Below are positions 23,410 to 31,130 of a stretch of DNA of 35,976 bases, piece by piece (the first letter of the stretch is position 1; the number at the start of each line of letters is the position of its first letter). The notes under the pieces are model-generated. The model had not been told where the DNA came from. It did not search any database and worked only from the letters and a program-made list of their open reading frames with translations. The stretch is taken from positions 1 to 35,976 of the forward strand of contig CALEPS010000116.1 in NCBI GenBank assembly GCA_937910305.1, read 5' to 3'. The translations under genes were made by a program, and so were the position numbers. This stretch comes from an uncultured Bacteroidales bacterium. Lineage in GTDB: Bacteria > Bacteroidota > Bacteroidia > Bacteroidales > Paludibacteraceae.

Positions 23410-25803
23410 CTCCATCTTGAAGACTCCTTTGCTGCCTTTCTTTACAATGAATGTGCATTGGCCTGCAAAAGCGTGCATCTCCGGTTTGACGAAACTGTCC
23501 AGACACGCTGCATCACCGTTTGCAGCGGCTACAAAACCTTCGCCTTCATACCGTATCATATTGTCTGCAAAGGGACAGAGATTGCCTTTCTTATCTACTA
23601 CTTTGACGGTATAGTAGCATAACTCCTCCGGATTCTCTTTCTCATTCGCCCATATTACCTCCAAATGATGCGGTTTACCTGCCTTAAACACGAATTGGCG
23701 TGCCACTTCATTCCCTTTTTCATCATATGCAACAATCTTAATGGATTTTTTCTTGTACGGCACATCGAACCACATCAAACGGTACCGCGGCAAAAGTTCC
23801 GGCCGTGGCGCACTGCCCCATTCGGGAACTTCAAAAGTACCGACTTTCGGCATGCGGCTGACACCCTCTATCGTCTCGCCTTTAGCCAGACGCTCGGTCT
23901 CTTCCGCTGTAGCGAAACGCAGTCTGCCGTAACTCTTTTTTCCTACAAACAGCTCTGCGCTCGGATAACTGGTGTAGCAGAACACCGCTACTTTGTCGCC
24001 TTTCTTCCAGTTCCAGTGAGGCAGCAGATGCAGCGTCTCGTCCTTTTCATTCCATTGGCTGCGATAGAGCCAGTAACGGTCTTTGGGAAGCGAAGCCAGA
24101 TCGATAATACCGAAGTAGGAACTATGGCTGGGCCATGCGTCGGTGTCATAAGGCGAGGGCTCGCCCAAGTAGTCAAATCCGGTCCATACGAACTGTCCGA
24201 GCGTCCAAGGGTAGTCGTCCTGCAACTGGAAATCCTGTTCGGGCAGACCCGACCATGCGCAGTATTCTACATCGTATCCGCTGGATTGCTGATCCGGATA
24301 CATGGCATCGGGTTGGATCTTTGCCGGCAGTTTATACACGCCTCTGGAAGAAACGGTGCTTGCCGTCTCGGAGCCAAGAATCATTTTCTGCGGCAGGTTC
24401 TCATATCCCTCTATATAGCGGCTTGTGCGATAGTTGAATCCCGGAAGTTCCACCGCTGCGCCAAAACCATTATGGATGACATGCATCGCCTGGTCCATAC
24501 CGTTTGTCACAGGGCGGGTAGGATCGAGCCGGTGGAACAAATCCTGCAACTCTTTCACAATCCCGATACCGTCCGGCAGCACTTGGTTCCATACCTCGTT
24601 GCCGCTTGACCATAGCATGACGGAAGCGTTGTTGCGGTAGTGCTTGACCATGTGGGTGATGTCCGCTTTCCACCAGTCGTTGAACTCTTTGCTGTAGTCG
24701 TTCTCTGTCTTGCCGTGGTTCCATACGTCGAATGGCTCCACGCAAAGCATGATTCCCATCTCGTCGCATAGTTCCACTAACTCCGGAGCCGGCATGTTAT
24801 GACTCGTACGGATGGCATCGCAACCCATGTTCTTGAGCATTGTTAACTGGTGGCGCAGCGCATCTCTATGAACAGCGGCGCCGAGCGGACCCAGGTCGTG
24901 ATGCAGACAAACGCCCTTGAACTTACGGGTCTTGCCGTTTAACTGGAACCCGTGCTCCGGCGTATAACGGATACTCCGGATACCGAAAGTGGTCGTCTTC
25001 TCGTCCAGAATCTTTTCACCACGCATGACCAGCGTGCGTGCTTTATGCAGATGTGGGGTCTCCGGACTCCATAACTGAGGAAGGAACACTTCCGCAATAC
25101 CATGTTGCCCGCGGACTGTAGCGATCACTTTGTCTTCAAAGATCAGTTCTGTCTTTACCTCCACGTTTTCTTTCTCCGCCGTGGTCTCGTCCACGCCGTT
25201 CTGCAACTCCACGTCAATCTCAATGACCGCCCGGTCCTTGTTCACGCGGGGCGTACGGATGAGGACACCGAAAGTAGGAATATGTACCGGGTCGGTTTCT
25301 ACCAGATGTACATTGCGGTATAGACCGGCTCCGGGATACCAGCGGCTCTGCTGGGGCTTGTTCTCCAAAAAGACATCGATATCTACGCTGTCGCCCGTGA
25401 TGAGTTGGGGGAGAATATAGCAGTCGAACGTGTTGTAGCCGTAGGGCCAATAGACCATTTCTTCGCCGTTTACATATACGTCGGCATGACTCATGGCTCC
25501 ATCGAAAACCAGCGTGTAGAACTTGTCCTTGTTTACTTTTACGCGCGTGCGGTAGTGTCCTTTGCCCATCCAAGGCAGACCGCCGCTTCGTCCGGTCTTC
25601 CAACTCGGTTCTTTCTCTCCGTTCTGCACAACAATCACTTCCTGCAGGTCGTTCGAACGGTCAAAAGGACCGCTGATAGCCCAGTCGTGCGGGATAGTTA
25701 CTTCGTGCCATACGGTATCTACACCAGGCATCTGTTCCGACGGCTCTTGCCGGAACTGCCAACTCGTCAGCAGTGTGCTGACAGCTAATAAAATACTAAG
25801 CAT
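23407..25803 (-). CDS. Secreted glycoside hydrolase family 2 beta-galactosidase
   Basis: The 798-residue protein opens with a short hydrophobic signal (MLSILLAVSTLLTSW). The sugar-binding jelly roll (about 30-170, with IPHDWAISGPF and WYPGAGLYRNV) is followed by an Ig-like sandwich and a TIM barrel. The acid/base is Glu403 in WSSGNEVWNQ and the nucleophile is Glu479 in ILGSETASTVSSRG, 76 residues apart as expected. The C-terminal part (about 590 on, YWLYRSQWNE and VFCYTSYPSAELFVG) matches the DUF4982-type domain of many Bacteroidota GH2 enzymes. It should cleave terminal beta-galactosides in the periplasm or at the surface. It is the last gene of the galK-galM operon. Other GH2 activities such as beta-glucuronidase are possible but less likely with galK beside it. 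Confidence 0.92.
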   Translation of the reverse strand: MLSILLAVSTLLTSWQFRQEPSEQMPGVDTVWHEVTIPHDWAISGPFDRSNDLQEVIVVQNGEKEPSWKTGRSGGLPWMGKGHYRTRVKVNKDKFYTLVFDGAMSHADVYVNGEEMVYWPYGYNTFDCYILPQLITGDSVDIDVFLENKPQQSRWYPGAGLYRNVHLVETDPVHIPTFGVLIRTPRVNKDRAVIEIDVELQNGVDETTAEKENVEVKTELIFEDKVIATVRGQHGIAEVFLPQLWSPETPHLHKARTLVMRGEKILDEKTTTFGIRSIRYTPEHGFQLNGKTRKFKGVCLHHDLGPLGAAVHRDALRHQLTMLKNMGCDAIRTSHNMPAPELVELCDEMGIMLCVEPFDVWNHGKTENDYSKEFNDWWKADITHMVKHYRNNASVMLWSSGNEVWNQVLPDGIGIVKELQDLFHRLDPTRPVTNGMDQAMHVIHNGFGAAVELPGFNYRTSRYIEGYENLPQKMILGSETASTVSSRGVYKLPAKIQPDAMYPDQQSSGYDVEYCAWSGLPEQDFQLQDDYPWTLGQFVWTGFDYLGEPSPYDTDAWPSHSSYFGIIDLASLPKDRYWLYRSQWNEKDETLHLLPHWNWKKGDKVAVFCYTSYPSAELFVGKKSYGRLRFATAEETERLAKGETIEGVSRMPKVGTFEVPEWGSAPRPELLPRYRLMWFDVPYKKKSIKIVAYDEKGNEVARQFVFKAGKPHHLEVIWANEKENPEELCYYTVKVVDKKGNLCPFADNMIRYEGEGFVAAANGDAACLDSFVKPEMHAFAGQCTFIVKKGSKGVFKME

Positions 25804-25812
25804 AATAAAAAT

Positions 25813-25845
25813 CCCTCCCTCCCTTGCGGGGAGGGTGGGGGTGGG
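25813..25845. repeat. C-rich/G-rich palindromic element between galM and the GH2 gene
   Basis: Arms CCCTCCC (25817-25823) and GGGAGGG (25829-25835) enclose the loop TTGCG and are followed by the G-rich tail TGGGGGTGGGG. The architecture matches the hairpin in rimO (loop TTGAG, tail ATAGGGTGAGG). In the mRNA of the minus-strand operon it forms a hairpin between two cistrons. Confidence 0.78.
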
Positions 25846-25848
25846 GTT

Positions 25849-26844
25849 TTATTTGAATCTGTATTCCGTTGTCTCATCCAGTTTCTCTCCGGGACGGAGA
25901 ACTATATCGGGGAAATCGTCATGGTGGATGCTGTCGGGCCAGTTCTGCGCCTCCAGACAGACGGCGTGCTGCTCGTCGTACATAGTACCGCTTTTTCCTT
26001 CGTGCCGCTCAATCCAGTTGCCGGTATAAACCTGCAACCCTTTCATCGTAGTCCAGCATTCCATGGTTCTCCCGTCCGCTTCCAGCGTGGCGGCATGGCG
26101 CAGTTCCTTTGGCGCATCGTGGTCGCAGAGACACCAGTTGTTGTCAATACCCCGCCATGTAGCGAAGAACGGATCTTTCATCTTGTCTCCCAGACGTACC
26201 GGCTGGCGGAGATCCATAGGGGTACCCGCAACAGGCTTGATCTCACCCGTAGGACAGGTGTTTTCGTCAAAAGGCGTAAATTTCTCCGCAAAAACCTGCA
26301 GGATATGCCCGTCTATTCTTCCGCTGCCTTCGCCCGCCAGGTTGAAATAGGCGTGGTTGGTCATGGCAACGAGGGTAGGAGCATCGGTCTTTGCCTCATA
26401 ATGGATGCGGAGTGTGTTGTCTTTGGTGGCTGTATAGGTCACCCATACATCCACATTGCCGGGATAACCTTCCTCGCCGTCTTTGGAGCGATAGTGCAAC
26501 TTGATCTCATAGATACTTTGCTCCACTATCTCCCATATCTTGGCATTGAATCCCTCAATACCGCCGTGCAGACTGTTCGGGCCATTGTTGACCGGCAGCG
26601 AATAGGTCTTGCCGTCCAACTCAAACTTACCGTCTTTGATGCGGTTAGCTACACGGCCGCAGATGGCGTTGAAATAGGTCTCTTGTGTCTGCCATTCTTC
26701 CGCAGTACGGAAGCCAAGAACGATGTCCTTGACTTCCCCTTTGCGGTTGGCTACCAGCAGTTTCGTGATCTTTGCTCCGAGGTTGGAGATTTCAACCTTC
26801 AGTCCTCCGCTGCTCTTAATCGTATAGAATTGGATCTGTTTCAC
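25849..26844 (-). CDS. galM: Aldose 1-epimerase (galactose mutarotase)
   Basis: This 331-residue protein interconverts the alpha and beta anomers of galactose, supplying the alpha form to galactokinase. Conserved active-site residues are His93 in NSLHGG, His164 in MTNHAYFNL and Glu298 in VCLEAQNWPDS, the family's catalytic base. Substrate-binding GRVANRI is also present. No signal peptide is seen, so it acts in the cytoplasm. The start is GTG at 26844, since no ATG is nearby, and the length is normal. It lies between galK (upstream, separated by a 7-bp repeat array) and the GH2 beta-galactosidase (downstream, separated by a G-rich hairpin), forming a galactose-use operon. Confidence 0.96.
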   Translation of the reverse strand: MKQIQFYTIKSSGGLKVEISNLGAKITKLLVANRKGEVKDIVLGFRTAEEWQTQETYFNAICGRVANRIKDGKFELDGKTYSLPVNNGPNSLHGGIEGFNAKIWEIVEQSIYEIKLHYRSKDGEEGYPGNVDVWVTYTATKDNTLRIHYEAKTDAPTLVAMTNHAYFNLAGEGSGRIDGHILQVFAEKFTPFDENTCPTGEIKPVAGTPMDLRQPVRLGDKMKDPFFATWRGIDNNWCLCDHDAPKELRHAATLEADGRTMECWTTMKGLQVYTGNWIERHEGKSGTMYDEQHAVCLEAQNWPDSIHHDDFPDIVLRPGEKLDETTEYRFK

Positions 26845-26848
26845 TGGA

Positions 26849-26883
26849 ATTAAAAATTCAAAATTAAAAATTCAAAATTCAAA
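26849..26883. repeat. 7-bp tandem array between galK and galM
   Basis: Five units of exactly 7 bp (ATTAAAA, ATTCAAA, ATTAAAA, ATTCAAA, ATTCAAA) occupy almost all of the 41-bp gap between the galK stop codon (26886-26888) and the galM GTG start. Confidence 0.9.
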
Positions 26884-26885
26884 AT

Positions 26886-28067
26886 TTATTCCAAGCGGCT
26901 TACTCCGTCTCCGATTTCCGCTACATAGAAGTCTGCCTTCAAGCCTGTTTTCTTCTCATATTCGGCTCCTACGAAGGCTTTGAATTTCTCAATCGCTTCG
27001 TCCTTGACGAGGCTGACGGTACATCCGCCGAAACCTCCTCCGGTCATACGGCTTCCGAGTACACCTTCCACCTGCCATGCGGCTTCTGCCAGTGCGTCCA
27101 ACTCAGGACCTGTCACTTCATAGTCGTCGCGAAGCGATACATGGCTGGCAGTCATCAGTTCGCCGAAATAGGCAATCTCGCCTTTCTTGAGCGCCTCCAC
27201 TGCTGCTGCCGTACGGGCTACTTCGCCTACCACGTGGCGGGCACGTTTCTTCGCAATCGGGTCGGTGATAGCGTTCTCCACTTCGCGCCAGTCCTCTTCG
27301 GTCAGTTCGGCGAGGAACTTGATCGGTTTCACTTTGCTGATCTGCTCTACGGCAGTATGACACTGGCGCACGCGGTCGTTATAAGCACCGCTGTCCAGAT
27401 GGTGCGGGCTGTGCGTGTTGGTAATCACTACTTTGATGCCATCCAACTTGACAGGCACGTGCTCAAACTCCATAGTATCGCAGTTGAGATAAATCGCGTG
27501 GTCTTTTTTGCCTTGCGCGGAAGCAAACTGGTCCATGATACCGCACATTACGCCGGCGTACTCATGCTCGCATGCCTGACCGATGAGCGCCAGTTCCGTG
27601 CGATAGGCTTTGTCGTCCGCATCTTTCCAACCCATCTCTTCCGTGAAGGCGCGGGCAGTAACAACCTCCATAGCTGCAGAACTACTTAAACCGGCTCCGG
27701 CAGGCACATTGCCGTAATAAAGCAGGTCGTAGCCACTCTTCAACTCGGCTTCGGGATGACGGCGATGGATGATTTCAATACATCCTAATGAGTAATTGCA
27801 CCAAGCGCGGTCCGGCTGCGGAGCAACGGCATCAATATCAATCTCATATTTCTGGGGCATGTTCAGCGATTGGAAACGCAGCACGCGATCGTTATTAGGA
27901 CGGATCAGAAGCCATGCTCCGAAACTCAGAGCGCAAGGAAAGACACACCCTCCGTTATAGTCTGTGTGTTCTCCGATCAGGTTGACACGCCCAGGGGCAA
28001 AAAACATTTTTTCAGCCTTGTGGCCATACGCTTTCTCGAAAGCAATTTGCATTTCTTGTGTAGTCAT
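26886..28067 (-). CDS. galK: Galactokinase
   Basis: Galactokinase phosphorylates alpha-D-galactose to galactose-1-phosphate, the entry step of the Leloir pathway. The 393-residue protein shows the galactokinase signature GRVNLIGEHTDYNGG (26-40), the GHMP ATP-binding motif PAGAGLSSSAA (122-132), the catalytic base Asp179 in CGIMDQFAS and the third GHMP motif MTGGGFGG (341-348). Start is ATG at 28067, about 30 nt after a predicted transcription start from the promoter at 28105-28136. It is the first gene of the operon galK-galM-GH2. The uridylyltransferase and epimerase needed to finish the pathway are not in the window. Confidence 0.98.
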   Translation of the reverse strand: MTTQEMQIAFEKAYGHKAEKMFFAPGRVNLIGEHTDYNGGCVFPCALSFGAWLLIRPNNDRVLRFQSLNMPQKYEIDIDAVAPQPDRAWCNYSLGCIEIIHRRHPEAELKSGYDLLYYGNVPAGAGLSSSAAMEVVTARAFTEEMGWKDADDKAYRTELALIGQACEHEYAGVMCGIMDQFASAQGKKDHAIYLNCDTMEFEHVPVKLDGIKVVITNTHSPHHLDSGAYNDRVRQCHTAVEQISKVKPIKFLAELTEEDWREVENAITDPIAKKRARHVVGEVARTAAAVEALKKGEIAYFGELMTASHVSLRDDYEVTGPELDALAEAAWQVEGVLGSRMTGGGFGGCTVSLVKDEAIEKFKAFVGAEYEKKTGLKADFYVAEIGDGVSRLE

Positions 28068-28104
28068 AATGGTATTATTTATGTATAAATGATAAATTTT
28101 GCTG

Positions 28105-28136
28105 CAAATTTACAAAAAAATTTTGATATATGCAAA
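28105..28136 (-). promoter_or_regulatory. Promoter of the galK-galM-GH2 operon
   Basis: On the minus strand the -33 element is TTTG (28136-28133), the spacer is 20 bp and the -7 element is TAAATTTG (28112-28105). It overlaps the divergent promoter for the plus-strand membrane protein, so the two may interfere or share a regulator. Confidence 0.78.
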
Positions 28137-28152
28137 AAAAGTATTAACTTTG
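28122..28152 (+). promoter_or_regulatory. Promoter of the unknown membrane protein gene
   Basis: The -33 element is TTTG (28122-28125), the spacer is 19 bp and the -7 element is TAACTTTG (28145-28152). The start point would be near 28159, about 42 nt before the ATG at 28201. It overlaps the divergent galK promoter. Confidence 0.78.
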
Positions 28153-28200
28153 CCGCGAAAATGACAAAAACGAAGAAATTAACTTTAAAAGAAATACACC

Positions 28201-28947
28201 ATGAGACTAGAAATTCTACTTTATCTATTGATTTTTGTTCTTATCGGCTTAATGCTGGTGTCGTTCTTTCTGGTATGGCATTGGTTCGATGCCCGTGACC
28301 AGTTGAAAGTAGTGCGTGAGGCTACGCGCGAGCAGACGATTCATGCCATCCGTCATGCTCACAACAAATGCCGCATTTTGCTGTATGTCAGTTTGATTCT
28401 GACCCTCTGCTATCTGCCTATTCCTTTCATGTTAGGCGACTATTACGGAACGCTTGCCTATCCGGGAGTGGTTTTTATTGCCGATTTACTGATATTATTC
28501 GGTTTGCGCTCCCGCGCGAAAGCTTATATCGCCGCTATTGATGATTATGTTACCGCCAATGAGGAGCATGTCCATGAGGCGGCTATGCAACGCGAGCAGC
28601 AACGCGAGCAATGGAGAAGGGAAGCGAAAGAGTTGAATCCCAAGGCTCTGGCGTATATCAAAGAGACGATGGGGGACAACTACGAAGTATGGTTCCAGCA
28701 TGATATCCTTGTGAGCCGTAATGTACTGGCTAACAGGGAGGAAGGGCTGCTCTATGCGCAAGGTATCGTCCTGCCGTTCAAGGAGATAATGGAGGTGCGT
28801 ATGGGACGCAAGGATTTGAAACTCGTTACATCCAATAGCACCTATCCGTTTATCACCATTGATTTCGGCGCGCTGCCTATCAATCCGGAAACAGGTAATA
28901 CCTATAAGGATGAGATAGCGGCGGAGATTGAGAAGATGATGCCTTAA
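28201..28947 (+). CDS. Membrane protein of unknown function
   Basis: I do not recognise this 248-residue protein. One hydrophobic segment lies at about 4-26 and a hairpin of two more at about 62-102. A long charged, probably coiled-coil helix follows (about 118-148, rich in Glu, Gln and Arg), and then a soluble C-terminal domain (about 160-248). That domain's alternating strands, including ILVSRNVLANREEGLLY and LPFKEIMEVRMGRKDLKLVT, recall bacterial PH-like or YcxB-like domains; this is only an impression. The start at 28201 fits the promoter. Its stop codon overlaps that of panB on the other strand (shared TTAA), and no terminator lies between them. It is divergent from galK with overlapping promoters, but no functional link to galactose is shown. 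Confidence 0.8.
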   Translation: MRLEILLYLLIFVLIGLMLVSFFLVWHWFDARDQLKVVREATREQTIHAIRHAHNKCRILLYVSLILTLCYLPIPFMLGDYYGTLAYPGVVFIADLLILFGLRSRAKAYIAAIDDYVTANEEHVHEAAMQREQQREQWRREAKELNPKALAYIKETMGDNYEVWFQHDILVSRNVLANREEGLLYAQGIVLPFKEIMEVRMGRKDLKLVTSNSTYPFITIDFGALPINPETGNTYKDEIAAEIEKMMP

Positions 28948-29759
28948 TAGCTCTCTTCAGCGGAAGGGAAAGAACTGTCTTTAACGGCCTCGATATAATT
29001 ACCGACGGCCGTTTTTATTTCGTCTCCGAGCGATGCGAAATGGCGCAGGAACTTGGGTTTGAAGCCTTGGTTCAGTCCCAGCATGTCGTGTAGTACCAGA
29101 ACCTGTCCGTCCGTTCCGTTTCCGGCACCGATACCTATAACAGGGCAAGAGACGGCTTTCGTCACTTTCTCTGCAAGTGCAGCAGGTATTTTCTCCAGTG
29201 TGATGGCAAAACATCCCGCTTCGTCCAGCAGTTTGGCGTCATGCAGCAGTTTGTCCGCTTCCGCCTCCTCTTTGGCTCGCAGGCCGTAGCCGCCGAACTG
29301 ATTCACGCTTTGAGGTGTCAGTCCCAGATGGCCCATTACCGGTACACCGACCCGGATCATATGACGAATAGCCGGTACAATTTCCTCTCCGCCTTCTATC
29401 TTAACGGCATCGCAACCGCTCTCTTTCAGAATCTTGATCGCGTTACGGACTGCTTCTTCTTCGCTTACCTGATAGCTGCCGAAAGGCATGTCACATACTA
29501 CCAGCGCATGGCGCGCTGCACGTACTACACCTTTGGTAAGGAAAATCATCTCATCTACGGTGATCGGCAGGGTGTACAGGTTGCCGCATACCACATTGCT
29601 GGCGCTGTCGCCCACCAAAAGCATATCTATACCCGCTTCATCTACCAGGGAAGCAAGTGTAAAATCATAACTCGTCAACATGGCGATTTTTTCGCCGTTA
29701 ACTTTCATCTGACGAATCTTAGCCGTTGTCATACGGCTGTTTTGTACATGTACTGACAT
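28944..29759 (-). CDS. panB: 3-methyl-2-oxobutanoate hydroxymethyltransferase (ketopantoate synthesis)
   Basis: PanB makes ketopantoate from 3-methyl-2-oxobutanoate and methylene-tetrahydrofolate, the first step to pantothenate and CoA. The family residues are visible: MLTSYDF, the metal aspartates in LVGDSAS and VCDMPFGSY, GHLGLTPQS, the catalytic glutamate in TLEKIPAAL and GIGAGNGTDGQV. I take ATG at 29759 as the start (271 residues). A TTG four codons earlier (29771) would read through the 7-bp repeat and is less likely. It is the second gene after the FecCD-type permease. Its 3' end overlaps the convergent membrane-protein gene by 4 bp. No other pan genes are present here. Confidence 0.97.
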   Translation of the reverse strand: MSVHVQNSRMTTAKIRQMKVNGEKIAMLTSYDFTLASLVDEAGIDMLLVGDSASNVVCGNLYTLPITVDEMIFLTKGVVRAARHALVVCDMPFGSYQVSEEEAVRNAIKILKESGCDAVKIEGGEEIVPAIRHMIRVGVPVMGHLGLTPQSVNQFGGYGLRAKEEAEADKLLHDAKLLDEAGCFAITLEKIPAALAEKVTKAVSCPVIGIGAGNGTDGQVLVLHDMLGLNQGFKPKFLRHFASLGDEIKTAVGNYIEAVKDSSFPSAEESY

Positions 29760-29801
29760 ATCAATTACCAATTATCAATTATCAATTGTAAATTATCTAT
29801 C
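29760..29801. repeat. 7-bp tandem array between the FecCD permease and panB
   Basis: Five units of 7 bp (ATCAATT, ACCAATT, ATCAATT, ATCAATT, GTAAATT) and a partial sixth (ATCTATC) start at the base next to the panB ATG and run into the stop codon of the permease gene (29800-29802). Confidence 0.9.
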
Positions 29802-30750
29802 ACCGTCCTTTGAGGACAATCCAAATTATCACCGGTGCACCGAACAACGCGGAGACGGTAGAGATAGGCAGGGGGTAAGTGAAAAGCGAACACAATACGT
29901 CGCAAACCAACAGCAAGCATGCTCCTATCAGTGCGCTTGCCGGCACTGTCACCCGGTGGTTGGAGGTGCGGAAAATACCCCTCGCGATATGCGGAACGGC
30001 TACGCCGATAAAAGCTATCGGACCGCAGAAAGCCGTAACCCCTCCTGCCAGCAGCCCTGTTGCCAAGACGATATAGAGCCGCGTCCGCTCCACATGGATC
30101 CCGAGCCCGCGTGCATAGTCTTCGCCTAAAAGTAACCCATTAAGCGGTTTGAGGGCTAATAGCACAAAAAGAGCTCCGGTCAGCAAGATAGGTATCATCA
30201 TCTGCATATCGCTCCATCCCACGCTGCTCAAACTGCCCAAAGTCCAGACAATGAACAGTTTCAGCGCATCCGGATTAGCAAAATTCTGCAATAAACTGAC
30301 TAACGCGCCGGCGATGGAGCCGAACATCATTCCTACAATCAACAGACTCACATTGCCGGTCACTTTCCTGCTCACAGCCAGTACCAAAAGCAGTACAAGG
30401 GTGGCACCTATGCATGCGGCGACCGGAAGGAGCATGATCATCGTAGAGGACCACATCGTAAGAAATGCCACCCCCAGACTGGCGCCGGAGGAAACTCCCA
30501 ATGTGTATGGTCCCGCAAGCGGGTTGCGGAAGAGCGTCTGCATGATCAAGCCCGAAACAGACAAGGCACTACCTGCAAGAATAGCGGTAACCGCCTTCGG
30601 CAGACGGATGGCATGCAATATATTCTGCTCCATGGGAGTCAGATCTCCCCACGGCCATAACCAAATACTGCCACTGCATATATCCAAACAAAACAGGACC
30701 GCCAACAGCCCCGCTAATGCAATAAATATGCCTGTGTTCCGTTTCTCCAT
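29800..30750 (-). CDS. FecCD/BtuC-type ABC transporter permease (iron chelate or cobalamin)
   Basis: This 316-residue integral membrane protein has about nine to ten hydrophobic segments. Its FecCD family landmarks are RLPKAVTAILAGSALSVSG, FRNPLAGPYTLGVSSGAS and the late GPIAFIGVAVPHIAR, a segment known to contact the ATPase. Such permeases pass siderophores, haem or vitamin B12 from a periplasmic binding protein into the cell. It is slightly shorter than BtuC-type proteins. Neither the ATPase nor the binding protein is adjacent in the window, which is unusual. The start at 30750 lies just after a strong promoter, leaving a leader of under 10 nt. The gene is followed by panB, separated only by a 7-bp array. 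Confidence 0.93.
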   Translation of the reverse strand: MEKRNTGIFIALAGLLAVLFCLDICSGSIWLWPWGDLTPMEQNILHAIRLPKAVTAILAGSALSVSGLIMQTLFRNPLAGPYTLGVSSGASLGVAFLTMWSSTMIMLLPVAACIGATLVLLLVLAVSRKVTGNVSLLIVGMMFGSIAGALVSLLQNFANPDALKLFIVWTLGSLSSVGWSDMQMMIPILLTGALFVLLALKPLNGLLLGEDYARGLGIHVERTRLYIVLATGLLAGGVTAFCGPIAFIGVAVPHIARGIFRTSNHRVTVPASALIGACLLLVCDVLCSLFTYPLPISTVSALFGAPVIIWIVLKGR

Positions 30751-30764
30751 AGCAATTCAGCCCG

Positions 30765-30796
30765 CAAAGTTACAACAAAAATTGCATATACGCAAA
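30765..30796 (-). promoter_or_regulatory. Promoter of the FecCD permease-panB unit
   Basis: On the minus strand the -33 element is TTTG (30796-30793), the spacer is 20 bp and the -7 element is TAACTTTG (30772-30765). The predicted start is only a few bases before the ATG at 30750, so the message would be nearly leaderless. Confidence 0.8.
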
Positions 30797-30830
30797 AAAA
30801 AATCACAATTTGAAGTATTTTGTCGGTAAA

Positions 30831-30918
30831 CAAGGGTTAGTTAAGGTTTAGTCAAAGGTTAGGCAAGGTTTAGGCAAGGTGTAGTCAAGGGGTCGGCAAG
30901 GGTTAGTCAGAGTGCTAA
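30831..30918. repeat. 11-bp tandem array, about eight units (AAGGTTTAG type)
   Basis: Seven clear units (for example CAAGGGTTAGT, TAAGGTTTAGT, CAAAGGTTAGG, CAAGGTTTAGG, CAAGGTGTAGT) and one decayed eighth follow each other in exact 11-bp register. The sequence is unrelated to the array directly downstream. Confidence 0.93.
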
Positions 30919-30930
30919 TTAACCTTATTA

Positions 30931-30985
30931 TCTCGCACTTATGACGCACTTATCTCGCACTTATCACGCACTAATCACGCACTAA
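30931..30985. repeat. 11-bp tandem array, five units (CGCACTTA type)
   Basis: Five units (TCTCGCACTTA, TGACGCACTTA, TCTCGCACTTA, then TCACGCACTAA twice) follow each other in exact 11-bp register, 12 bp after the previous array. Confidence 0.95.
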
Positions 30986-31130
30986 TTTGAGGAAAAAAGA
31001 GAGAAAAAAAGGTGTGCTCCGGACGCAGAAATGCGTTCTACAGAAACACGATGCAAAGATAATACATTTTTATGAAATATCCAAATTTTTTTGACAAAAA
31101 AATAATTTTTTTTATAAAAATTTACGAACA

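Noticed and set aside
28089..28298. Small plus-strand frame starting before the unknown membrane protein
   Set aside because: Its start lies upstream of the predicted transcription start and it overlaps the membrane-protein gene in another frame.
29760..29771. TTG start four codons upstream of the panB ATG
   Set aside because: It would translate the 7-bp repeat. The ATG at 29759 gives a normal PanB N-terminus.
31018..31045. Short inverted repeat near GACGCA-GAAA-TGCGTT as a terminator
   Set aside because: The stem is short and no U-run follows on either strand.
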